Shown here one piece after another: positions 23,881 to 35,800 of a DNA stretch of 64,000 nt; the stretch's first letter is position 1; every line of letters begins with the position of its first letter. The DNA lies in NCBI RefSeq assembly GCF_001514065.1, contig NZ_KQ948425.1, positions 110,578-174,577 of the forward strand, in the 5' to 3' direction. The notes beneath the pieces were generated by a model. The model saw only the letters and a program-made list of their open reading frames with translations, did not search any database and was not told where the DNA came from. The stretch comes from Streptomyces antibioticus (GTDB lineage Bacteria; Actinomycetota; Actinomycetes; Streptomycetales; Streptomycetaceae). The position numbers and the translations under genes are program-made.

Positions 23881-26800
23881 TCAGGTCAGCTCCTCGTGGA
23901 GTTCGAGCATGGGTCGGCGCACCGCACCGGCAGGCCGGGGACGGGGTTCGGGTTCGAGCGGGCCGGCGTAGGAGGGAACGTCGGCCGGGTCCGGGGTTCG
24001 GCTGGGCCGCGGGGGCACGGCAGCCGGGCCCGGACCGGTCTGGGACGGCACAGACGGCACCGGCGGGACGGAGCCCACGGGCAGACCGGGTTCCGGTTCC
24101 AGCGCGAGCAGTGTGCGGGCCGCCGGACGCGACGCCGGCGGCGCCGGCCGGTCGAGCCAGTGCCGGGTTCGGCGGTACGGGGCGGGCGGGAGGGGTGTGC
24201 GGCGGGGGTGATACCGCTCCCGCTCCTCGGGGAGCAGTTCGCGCAGCAGCACATGGGCGTTGGTGCCACCGAACCCGAAGGCGCTCAGCCCCGCCCGTCG
24301 CACACCGCACTCCGGTGTCCAGGGCTGCGCGGTGAGGGCCGGCCGGAACGGGGAGGTGTCGAAGGCGAAGCGCGGGTTGGGCCGCTCGCAGTGCAGGGTG
24401 GGCGCGATGGTGCCGTGGACGAGCGAGAGGATCACCTTGTGCAGCCCGGCCATCCCGGCGGCCATCAGCAGATGGCCCAGGTTGGACTTCACGCTGCCGA
24501 CCGCGCAGTGGCCGACCGCGTCCGTCGTGCGCCGGAAGGCGCGGGTGAGCGCTTGAAGTTCCATCGGGTCGCCGATCATGGTGCCGGTGCCGTGCGCCTC
24601 GACGTACGTCACCGTCTGCGCGCCGACTCCGGCCGCGGCCAGGGTGTCGGCGACCAGTTCCTCCTGGGCCTGGGGGTTCGGCGTGGTCAGCCCCATGGTG
24701 CGGCCGTCGTTGTTGGTCAGGCAGGCCTCGATCACCGCGTGGACGCGGTCGCCGTCGGCGAGCGCCCGGTCGAGCGGTTTGAGCAGCACCGCCCCGACTC
24801 CCTCGCCCAGCACGATGCCGTTGGCGGCGGCGTCGAAGACGTGGCAGGCACCGTCCGGGGACAGCGCGCCGGATGCACTCAGCTTGAGGAAGGGTGTCTC
24901 GTCCAGCAGCAGATCGCCGCCGCCGACCAGCGCCGCCTCGCAGTCACCGGCGGCCAGTGCGCGCAGGGCGAGCTGAAGCGCGGTCAGCGACGAGGAGCAG
25001 GCGCTGTCCACGGTGACGTGCGGGCCCCGCAGGTCGTAGACGTGGGCGGCGTGGGCGGCGATGAAGTTCTGGTTCAGGCCGGTGACGGTGTTGCGGTGCG
25101 GGACGGCCACCCGACTGCCGTAGGTGCTGGTGCCGGATCCCATGAAGAAGGAGATCCGCCGCCCGGCGACCTCCGCGCGGGAGTAGCCGGCGTCGCGCAG
25201 CGTCTGCTCGACCGTCTCCAGCGACAGCCGCACCAGCGGGTCCACGTGGCTCGCATCGGCGGGGTCGATGCCGAAGAACTCCGGGTCGAACTCCTCGATT
25301 CCGTCCAGGAACCCGCCCCACTTGCTGATGCTGCGGCCCGGCGCGGGCTGCGGGGCCCACAGCCGCCGGTGGTCCCAGCGGGAGGCGGGCACCTCGGTGA
25401 TGCCGCTGCGGCCGTCCCGCAGCAGCTGCCAGAAGTGCTCCAGGTCGGGCGCGCCGGGGTAGCGGCCCGCGGCACCGATGACGGCGATCAGGCCGGAACG
25501 TGTCTCGCGGGCGGGCCCGGTGGCGGAGATCGCCCCGCCCGTCTGGGCGGCCACGGTCGCCCGCGGCCGCTCGGCCCCCGACTCCTCGCGCATCCAGCGG
25601 GCCGTGCCCGTGGGGTGTGCGGCGCACAGGTGGGCGGCAAGTTGGGCGCAGGTGGGGTACTCCAGCACCAGCGAGGGTGACAGCGACTCCCCGACGCGCT
25701 CTTCGAGTTGGGCCACGATGGCGGCCACCAGGATGGAGTCGACGCCGAGTCGGGTGAAGTGCGTGTCAGGGCCGATCCGCTCGGCCGGCATCAGCAGGGC
25801 GCGGGCCAGCAGTCGGGCGACGGCCTCGGCGACGGCCGGCCGCAAGGCACCGTCGGGGTCCGGCTCGGGCATGGGCGCTTCCTCAGGTCCGGGGTCGGGG
25901 TCGGGTACTGGCCATACGGCGGGGTCGACGGCGGCCGCCACGCAGTGCGAGCGGCCCGATGCCAGGGCGGCCTCCAGGAGGTCCAGGCCCTGTTCGACGG
26001 TGTGCGGGGCGAAGCCGTGCTCCGCGTACCGGGGGCCGCGCACCTCGCCCATGCCGGCGCCAGCCCAGCTTCCCCAGGCCACGGAGAGGATCCGGCCCGA
26101 GCCGGAGTGCTGGGCGGCCACGGCGTCCAGTACGGCGTTGCCGGCGGCGTAGTCGGTGAGCCCGACGGCCAGTTCCGGCAGGGCGGCCGACAGCGAGGAG
26201 TACAGGACGATCCACTCCGGTGCGTCCTCGCGCAGCTCGGTCAGCAGCGTCAGCGTCCCCTCCCCCTTGGGCTGCCAGACGGCCCGTACGGAGTCCGGGT
26301 CCTTATGGACGAACGCAGGCGTCGCGCGGTCGACGGCCCCGGCGCAGTGCAACACTCCCCCGACGGGCCCGAGTTCCTCGCGGACTCGGTCGAGGAAGGC
26401 CCGCAGACCCACCGCGTCCGTCAACTCACCTGAGTGCAGCAGGAGTTGTACGCCCATCCGCTCCAGCTCCAGCAGTCCGGCGGCGCGTGGGTCGGAACTG
26501 CCCGCACTCCAGGCGGAGCGCGGCGGCAGCGGGCGCAGGCCAAGCAGGGCCAGCCGCCGCGCGCCGCGTTCGGCCAGTCGCCGCGCGGCGGCCATGCCGA
26601 GCCCGCCGGTGCCCCCGGTGATCAGATAGCTCCGCGACGCATCGACGCGCACCGGCGCCGACGCTGCCCGCGCCACCCGGACCAGGCGGGGCGCCAGCCG
26701 CCGGCCGCCGCTCAGCCGTACCTCGGGCTCGCCTGCGGCCAGGGCCAGTTCGGCCGCCACCAGGCCCAGCAGGGCCTCACCGTCGTCCGCGGACGTGTCG

Positions 26801-29800
26801 CAGGTGACCGTGGTGGCGGACACGTGGGAGTACTCGGCCCCGAGGGAGCGGACGAGTGCGGCCATGCGGGCGGCCAAGGGCGAGCCGGCCGCACCGGAGG
26901 TGAGGTGCAGCAGCCGCAGCGCACGGCCCTCGGCCGGCGCCACGAGGGCCTGCAACATGCCCACGCGCCCGAGTTGACCGGTCGGCGCCCGCCCTTCGGC
27001 CAGGTCGGTCAGGTCCGCCACCGCGTCGAGGCGGGGATGCAGCGAGCGCAGCCGCTGGCCCAGAGCCCGGCCCCCCGGGCCGTCGTCCGGTTCGAGTTCG
27101 TATTCGTCCCGGCCGAGCCGGGGCAGCGCGGATCGCTCCCGTACGACGATCCACTCGACCGCGTCGGTGCCGGGCAGGGCGGCGATCACCGGCAGCGTGG
27201 TGTCGCGGCCGAGCAGGAGGACGCATACGGGACGCGATCCGGTGGGGGTGGCAAGCACGGGCTGCACGGGCTGCCAGGAACGGCTCAACAGGGCGGGCTC
27301 GTACCGGACCAGCGTCGGGGCGGGCCCGGGGTCGCGCGCCTCCGGCAAGTGGACGTCGCTCTCCTCGCCGACGGTGCCCGCGGCACCTGGCGGGCCGTAC
27401 CGCCGGCTGGTGGTGAAGGGGTACAGCGGGAACCGGACACGCCGCCCGCCCCGAGGGAACAGCAGGGACCAGTCGACGCTGCCGCCCGCCGTCCACTCGC
27501 GCACCGCCTCCGCCAGGGGGCCCGCGAGTGCGGGCTGCGTGGCCATCTCGCGCCCCGCGAGGAAGTCGGCCAGGAGGGCACGCAGTTCGGCGGTGTCGTG
27601 GCAGACCAGCGCCAGCCGCTCCGGCAGTTCGGTGCGCCCGGTGCGGGAGGTGTGGGCGAGGTCGGCCAGCGGGGTGCCGTTGTCAGCGAGGAAGTCGTAC
27701 AGGCGCGCGGCGTAGGCGCGTAGCCGTTCGTCGTCGGTGGCCGACAGCGTGACGATCTGCGGGCCCTGATCGGTGGCCGGCGTGGCCGAAACGCCCTCCG
27801 GCGCCTCCTCCAGGACGGCGTGGGCGTTGGTGCCGCCGAAGCCGAACGAGCTGACGCCCGCCCGCCGGGGCTGCCGCGGTGCGCGCCGCTCCCAGGGTTC
27901 CGGGGCGGTGGCGAGCCGCAGGGTGCCGTCCGACAGGTCGATGTGCGGGTTGACCTCCTTCAGCAGGGGTGTGCCGGGCAGTGTGCGATGGCGCAGGGCC
28001 TGCACCACGGCGATCAGCCCCGCCATGCCGGAGGCCGACTCCAGGTGGCCGATCGAGGCCTTGACCGCGCCCAGCACACAGTCGGCGGGCTCGGAGCCGG
28101 TACCGCGGAGGGCCATCCGCAGCCCTTCGATCTCTATCGGGTCGCCCAGCTCGGTGCCGGTGCCGTGCGTCTCGACGTAACCGACCGAATGCCCGGGCAC
28201 CCCGGCGTCCCGGAGCGCGGCGGTGACCACCTCGGCCTGGGCGGACGGGCGGGGCGCGGTCAGGGAGTGCGCCCGGCCGCCGTGGCCGACGGCGATTCCA
28301 CGCAGTACGGCGTGCACGGGGTCACCGTCGGCGAGGGCCCGGGCCAGCGGTTTGAGCAGCACCACCGCCACGCCCTCGCCGCGGACATAGCCGTCGGCAG
28401 CCCGGTCGAAGGTGTGGCAGCGTCCGGTCGCGGAGAGCATCCCGGCGCCCGCCAGCGACGCGAAGTACGTGGGCGAGAGCAAGACGTTGACGCCCCCGGC
28501 CAGGGCCAGGTCGCAGTCGCCCGAGCGGAGCGCGGCGACGGCATGCCGCAGCGCCACCAGCGAGCTGGAGCACGCGGTGTCGACCGCCTCGCTCGGGCCG
28601 CGCAGGTCGAGGTGGTGGGAGACGCGGTTGGCGATGACGCTGTGCACGTTGCCGGTGGCGAGATGGGGGTGCGCGGTGTCGCCGCTGCGGGCGAGCAGTT
28701 CGGTGTAGTCGCTGAGGGTCGCCCCGGCGTAGACCCCCGTACGGGAGCCGGCCAGCGTGCGCGGATCGCGGCCGGAGTCCTCGATGGCATGCCAGCTCGC
28801 CTGGAGGAACAGCCGCTGCTGGGGGTCCATCAGCGCGGCCTCGCGCGGCGAGATGCCGAAGAACTCCGCGTCGAAGGCGTCCACGTCGGCGAGGAACCCG
28901 CCCTGTGGGCCGGTCCCGTCCGCCCAGGCCCGCACCGGGCCGCCGACCCGCTCACCGGGCGTGTCAGCGGCGCCGTCGGTGACGCAGTCCCGTCCGGCGA
29001 GGAGGTTCGCCCAGAACGCGTCCACGTCGTCCGCTCCGGGGAAGCGCCCGGCCATGCCGATGACGGCGATGGGCTCCGCCCCGGTGCCGGCGGGCGGTTC
29101 CGGCGTGCCGTCGGGGGCAGGAGACGCCTCCGGTGGGGGCACCGGTGCGGCGGCGACCCCGTGAGCCTGCGTCAGGTGGCGGCTCAACTCCGCGACCGTG
29201 GGGTGTTCGTAGACCGCCACCGGTGTCAGGGCGAGCCCGTAGACCTCGTTGAGCCGGTTGACCAGCCGGACCGTCTGCACCGAGTCCATGCCTACATCCC
29301 CGAACCGGTCGTCGGCGCGGAGCGCTTGGGCGGGCAGCTTGAGCAGGGCACGCACCTCGGCGGCGACCTGCTCGTGGACCGCTTCACCGGTCGCCCGGTC
29401 CCCCGCCGCCCGCGTGTCCACGCCGGCACCGCCGAGCACGGCGCTGATCCGGGCCTGGTCGCCATGGCCGACCAGATACGCGCCGGACTCGACCGTGAGC
29501 AGCTCGTCCAGGACGCGCAGCGCCTCTTCGGTGGCGATGGGCCGAAGTCCTGTGGTGGCTGCGGTGAGTTCGATGACGTCCTGCGGCATGCGCATGCCTC
29601 CGTCCCGCCACAGGGGCCAGGCCGCGGAGACGGTGCGCCCGTGCCGCAAGCCGCGCCGGCGCAGCTGCTCGCGCTGTGCAGCGAAGGCGTCGAGGAAGCG
29701 GTTGGCCGCCGCGTAGTCGCACTGGCCGGCGTTGCCCGTCCAGCCGACGAAGGACGAGGTCAGCAGCAGGAAGTCCAGGTCGTCGGAGCTGGTGAGGCGG

Positions 29801-32800
29801 TCCAGGAGCAGGGTGCCGTCCGTCTTCGGCGCCAGGACCCGGTGCAGGGACGGGGCGGTCTTGCCGGCCAGGGGGGCGTCCTCCAGCACTCCCGCCGCGT
29901 GGACGATTCCCCGCACCCCAGCGCCCAGTTCGCGGGCGCGGTCGAGGGCGGCACGCAGGGACTCCTCGTCGGTGATGTCGGCCCGCGCATACTCGGCGCG
30001 CGTCCCGTGCCGTGCGAGGTCGGCGAGGAGCCGCTCGGTGTCGGCGGAAGCCGGCGAGCGGCCGAGGAGGACGAGGGCGTCGACGCGGTGCCGCTCGGCC
30101 AGATGCCGGGCGACGATCCGTCCCAGCCCGCCGGACCCGCCCGTGATCACGACGGCGCCCCTGCCCCCGGTGTCCTGGCGCGACGGCTGCGCGGTCACCG
30201 TCCGCACCAGCTCGGGCCGCGGTGTCCAGCGTCGTTGCCCGTCCACCCGGACCTCGCGGTCCGTGCCCAGCGCCTCGGCCAACAGACCGGACAGCGGCGG
30301 GAGTCCGGACTGGGCGACCTCGATCCGGCCCAGCCGCAACCGCACCCCTTCCAGGGCCAGGGACCGGCCCAGCGCGTCCAGCGCGACCACGGCCGGCTCA
30401 CCCGGCCGGCACACGAGGGCGCAGTCGACCGGGCGCCCGGTCCGCGCCGACCAGCGGGCGAGGGCGAGCGGCAGCTCGACCGCCGCCTCCAGCGACAGCG
30501 GCGGACCGCCGAACTGACGCACATCCAGTACGACGATCCGGTCCGCACCGGAGTCCAGGAGCCCCGGCACCGCGTCCGCGTCCGTCGCGCGCAGTACCCG
30601 CACGCCGGCCGGCAGCGCACCGGGAGCGGAACCCGGCACCTCGGCGCCGACCGCCACCACCAGCAGCCCGACGTCGACGGCCAGGACGGGCGCGGCACCG
30701 GCGAGAACCCACGCCGAGCGGTAGAGCACCGTCTCGTACCCGGGCCCGGTGTCCGTCCCCGCCGTGACCGGCCCGGCCGCCTCGCCGCCGGGCGACGGCA
30801 CCGCCGCGGGCCGCCCCTCGTCGCTCGCGCTCACCCCGCCCGGCAGCAGCGATGCCGTGAGGCGGTCAGGCAGCCAGTGCCGTACGGGTGCGAAGCGCGT
30901 CGGGGGAAGCGGTATGCGGCGGCTTCCGGGCTCCGCGAGGTCGGCCCAGGGCAGCTCCGCGCCGTGCACCCACAGTCGGGCGGCCTGGGTCAGGTCCCCG
31001 GCGCGCATCCGTTCCCGCAGGAAGGCCGTGCCCTGCGGGCCCGCGCCGAACAGGTCGCCGAGCCCGGGCTGTCCGCCGAGCCGCCCGCTCACCAGGCCGG
31101 GCACGTCCTCGGGGTGCCCGGCGGCGATGCGTTCGAGCGCGGCGTGCAAGCGGGGGCGGTCCGCGGCGGGGAAGGCGATCCGTACGTCCCGTCCGGGCCG
31201 GCCGACCTGGAGGGTGAAGGCAATGTCGGCGAGACGGTGGTCCGGGGCGTCCAGGAGAGCGGCGCGCAGCCGGCCCGCGTAGTCCCGTACGTCCGCCTCG
31301 TCCTGGCCGGAGAGTACGACGAGACAGGGCCCGGCGGGGTGATCCGCGCTGTCGGCAGGCGGCGTCGGGGCCTCCTCCACCACCAGGTGGACGTTGACGC
31401 CGCCGGCGCCGAACGAGCTGAGTCCGGCCCGGAGCGGACCGCCGCGGGCCTGCCACGGCTCGGCGGTGCGCTGGATGAGGAAGGGGGTGCGGGCGAGGTC
31501 GAGGCGTGGGTTGACCGGGTCCGCGTGCAGCGTCGGTGCCAGCGTGCGGTGACGCAACTGGAGCAGCACCTTGGTGAGGCCTGCCACCGCCGCGGCGGAC
31601 TCCAGATGGCCGATGTTGCTCTTGATGCTTCCGATGCCGCACCGGGCATCGGCCTCCGTCTGCGCGCCGAACGCCTCGGTCAGGGCGCGCACTTCGATGG
31701 GATCGCCGAGCGCGGTACCGGAGCCGTGGGCCTCGACGTAGCCGATGGAACCGGGCTCGACACCCGCGGCGCGGTGCGCACGGAGCACCAACTCGGCCTG
31801 GGCCGTGGGGCTGGGCACGGTGAATCCGTTGGTCCGCCCGTCGGAGCCCGCGACGGCGGCGCGAATCACGCCGTGCACGTGATCGCCGGCGGCCAGCGCC
31901 CGGTCGAGCCGCTTGAGCACCACGGCGCCGACGCCCTCGCCGAGCACGAAACCGTCAGCCCCCGCGCCGAAGGCCTGGCAGCGGCCGCTTCGGGAGAGCA
32001 TGCCCATCTGCGCGTACTGCACGTGCCGCGCCGGGTGCAGCACCAGGTTGACGCCACCGGCCACGGCCGCGCCGACCTCACCGCGCCGTACCGCGCCGCA
32101 GGCCAGTTCCAAGGCGGTGCCGGAGGCGGAGCAGGCGGTGTCCACGGTGAGGCTCGGGCCGGTGAAGTCGAAGAGGTAACTGACCCGGTTGGCGATCTGG
32201 TAGCCCTCGGCCCACGGATAGGGGCTGTCCCCGGTGAGCGCGCCCACGGAGCTGAACAGGCCGTAGTCGTTGGCCATCGCGCCCACGTACACCCCGGTGT
32301 CGCGGCCGATGCCGGCGGGTGTGTAGCCCGCGTGCTGGAGTGCCTGGTGGGCGGTTTCCAGGAACAACCGCTGGCGGGGGTCCATCAGTTCGGCCTCGGC
32401 GGGAGAGATGCCGAAGAAGAGGGAGTCGAACTCGTCGACGCCGTCGATGAGGGCCGCCCACCGCGAGTAGGTACGGCCGGGGCCGCCGTCCGGGTCGTGC
32501 AGGGCGTCGTGGTACCAGCGCTCGGCCGGCACCTCACCGACGCAGTCCCGTCCGGCAAGCAGGTTGTCCCACAGCTCGTCGATGTCACGGGCGCCGGGAT
32601 AGCGTCCCGCCAGGCCGATGACGGCGACCGCGTCCTGGGCGTCGCGCGGTGGCGTCGCGCGCGCCGCGACGGGCGTGGTCCGCGGGGCGTCGGGGCCGGG
32701 AGCGGAGTGTTCCCCGGCGGCCCGGGTCTCGTCGACGGTGGCGGGGTGTTCCCGGGCGGCCAGGGTGTCGGCCAGGGCGCCGAGCGTGCGGTGCTCGTAC

Positions 32801-35800
32801 AGCAGCGTGGCCGGCAGTTCGCCGTACCACCGCTCCAGCGCGACGGCGGCGTCCACGACGGCCAGGGAGGAGGGCCGTAGTCGCTCCACCGTGGTGTCGG
32901 CGTCCAGGGTCGCGGCCGGCACACCGAGGGTGCGGGAGAGCACCTCCACGATCCGTGCGAGCGCCGGGCCCTGTCCGCCCGCGCCGGTCGGCTCGGTACC
33001 GGACGGGGCGGATGCGTCGGTTGCGGCGACCGATGGGTCCGCGGCCGAGACCCGCTCGGCGATCTCCACGAGTGCGGTGTGCCCGGGATGCGCCGGGGGC
33101 CGTACGGGGGCGGCCTGTTGCTCCTCCTGCGGCTCCTCCGGGAACGTCTCGGGCCTGAACGTCACGGCGGCGGCCGCCTCCACGGGCAGCTCGTACACCA
33201 CCGACCCGTCGGCCTCCTCGCGCACCGGGTCGCCGGCCACCGAGTCCAGGAACCGCCGTGCGGGCGCGTTGCGCTCGGTCGGCCGGTGCACGATGCGCAG
33301 GACCGCGCAGCTGTCGCGGACCTCCTCGGCCAGCCGGGCCAGGAAGGCGTGCTCGACCCCCTTGCCGAGCACACGGCAGCTCATCAGGTACGTCTCCAGG
33401 ACGGCCACCTCCCCCTCGGTGCGCAGCAGGGCCGCGCCGACGACGCCGTAGTCGCCGAACCGGTCGGCGACCCGGACGGTGCGGCAGCGCAGCGACGGGT
33501 CGTCCGCGAGCAGGGCGCGCAGCTCGGACACCTGCCGCCGTAGCGGCGCGATGTTGAACTGGTTGGTGCGCTGGGTGAGTTGGGCGACCCGCGTGAGGGC
33601 GTCGCCCGCCGCCTCGCGGACCTCGATGCGCAGGTCCAGGTCGCGGATGAAGTCGGAGAGCGTGGCGGAGGACGCGCGTAGCTCTCGGCGTCGGCCGGCC
33701 GTCTCGTAGAACGAGGCACGGCGGCGGTCCTCGTCGGTGACCTGGAGCCGGTCGAAGGCCCAGACGCGGTCCAGGAACGCGGGCAGGGCGGCGGGGTCGG
33801 CCGGGCAGGTGAGGGCGAGCACCTGCGGGCAGGCGGCGCGCAGGGCGGCGATCTCGACGGGGTTGTCGTCGATCATCACGAACGATTCGAGGCCGAGGTC
33901 GAGTTCGCGGGCGAGGCTCATGAGGTTGGCGGGCTTGGGTTGCCAGTCGACGCGGCGCGCCGTCAGGTGTTCCTCGCCCAGCGGCATGTCCTCGCGCAGC
34001 CGCAGCACCTCGGCGACGTCCCGCGCCTCGTTCTTGCTGGCCAGGCAGAGCAGGACCCCGCGGGACCGCAACTCCAGGGCCCACTCGTGCAGTCGGCGGT
34101 GTCCGGGCTCGACCGTGACGCCGTGCGGGCCGTCCTCGGCCAGCACACCGCTCCACAGGGTGTTGTCGCAGTCCAGCACCAGGACCTTGGCGGCGGGGAC
34201 GAGCGCGGCGCGGGTGACCCGGGCGGCGGCGGTGGCGAGGGCGGCGTATCCGGCGGCGGTGTACGGAATGTGCGCCATGCGCAGCCGTCCGGCGTCGTGC
34301 GCCGCGGCGAGGGCGGGGCCGCCGCCGCGCCACTCGTCGGCGTCGAGCAGATGCGCTCCCGCGACCGCCGCGAGGCCCTCGGCGAGCCGAGCGCGCAGCG
34401 GCGCCGTCGCCGCGGCGTCCGACCGCGGGGCATCGGGGCACAGCAGGACCAGCAGCGGTACGGCGGACCGCGCGCACAGCCCGGCCGCGGCGCCGGTGAA
34501 CTCGTCGACGGTCCGCGCGGGGTCGTCGCCGAGCCAGTCCTCCACGCGCAGCAGGATCAGGTTGCAGCCGGTCCGGTTGCGGCCCATGTCGCTGGTCGGG
34601 TCGAGGAGTTGCTGGAAGACCTGGCCGTAGTCGGCGAACACGGGCTCCAGACCGAGGTCCAGGCGGGAGGTCCAGGAGCGCAGGCCTTGGTGCAGCGGGT
34701 CGGTCGTGAACGTGGCGGCCACCACCAGGCGCCCGGTGTTCTGCTGGGGTGCCTCCTGGGCACCGGGGATGTCGAAGCGGTCGACGACGGCGACCTGCCC
34801 GCGCTCGGACGCGGTGCCGAGCCGGGCGACCACCGTCGCCGCGACCTGTTCGGTTGCCAGGGCGGGCTCGGCGTCGAGGACGGAGTCGGAGAACGCGGTG
34901 GGCATCCGTCCCGGCCGCAGCACGGTGCAGGCCAGCTCGGGGTGTTCCGCGGCGGCCGCCCGTACCAGGCCCTCCAGGGCCAGCTTGGCGCTGACGTAGT
35001 GCGACCAGCCGGGTGGCGGTGAGTCGACCCAGGCGGTGGAGACGGCGACCAACTGTCCGGCCGCCGCGGCGAGCGGGGGCAGCAGCGCGGCGAGCGGGAC
35101 CCTGACCAGTCGCAGGGCGTCGCGCAGGTAGTCGGCGGCGCGCTCGTCGGTCTGCGGTTCCAGGGCGAGGGCGGTGACCGGTGGGAAGGCGTTGAGGATC
35201 AGTACGTCCAGGTGCCCGTGTGCGCCGAGGATGCGGTCGCGGGCGGCCTCGGCCCAGGCGGGATCGGCGGCGTCGCCGGGCAGCAGGTGCACGCGGCCGG
35301 CCTGGTCGCCGAGGTCGGCACGGACCCGTCCGGCGTCGTCGGCGCTGCGCCGGTGTCCGACGTAGACGGTGTATCCGGCCAGCGCGAGGGCCTGACTGAG
35401 GCTCGCGCCGAGCCCCCTGCTGCCGCCGACCACCAGCGCCGTGCGGCCGGCTCCGGGTTCGCCGGCCGGGACCAGTTCGCGCAGTCGTCCCACGTCGGAC
35501 GGCGGGGCCGCACGCCGGGCCAGGGCGCGCACTTCGACACGACCGAGTCCGGGCAGCGTGCCGGCGAGGTCGATCAGTCCGTAGCGGGAGTCGGCCGAGG
35601 CCACCTCCCACTCGCCGCCGTCCGCCCTGCTGTCCCCGCTGTCGCTGTCGCTGTCCGCGCCGTCGTAGTGGACGGTCAGGCCGGACACCAGGGCGTCCCG
35701 GCCGGGCAGTTCCATGCCCGCCAGATAGCTGGCCCACCCCAGCGGAAGGGCCTGGCGGACGGAGATTCCGGCGGCGTGGGCGCCGATGTCCGTCAGCAGT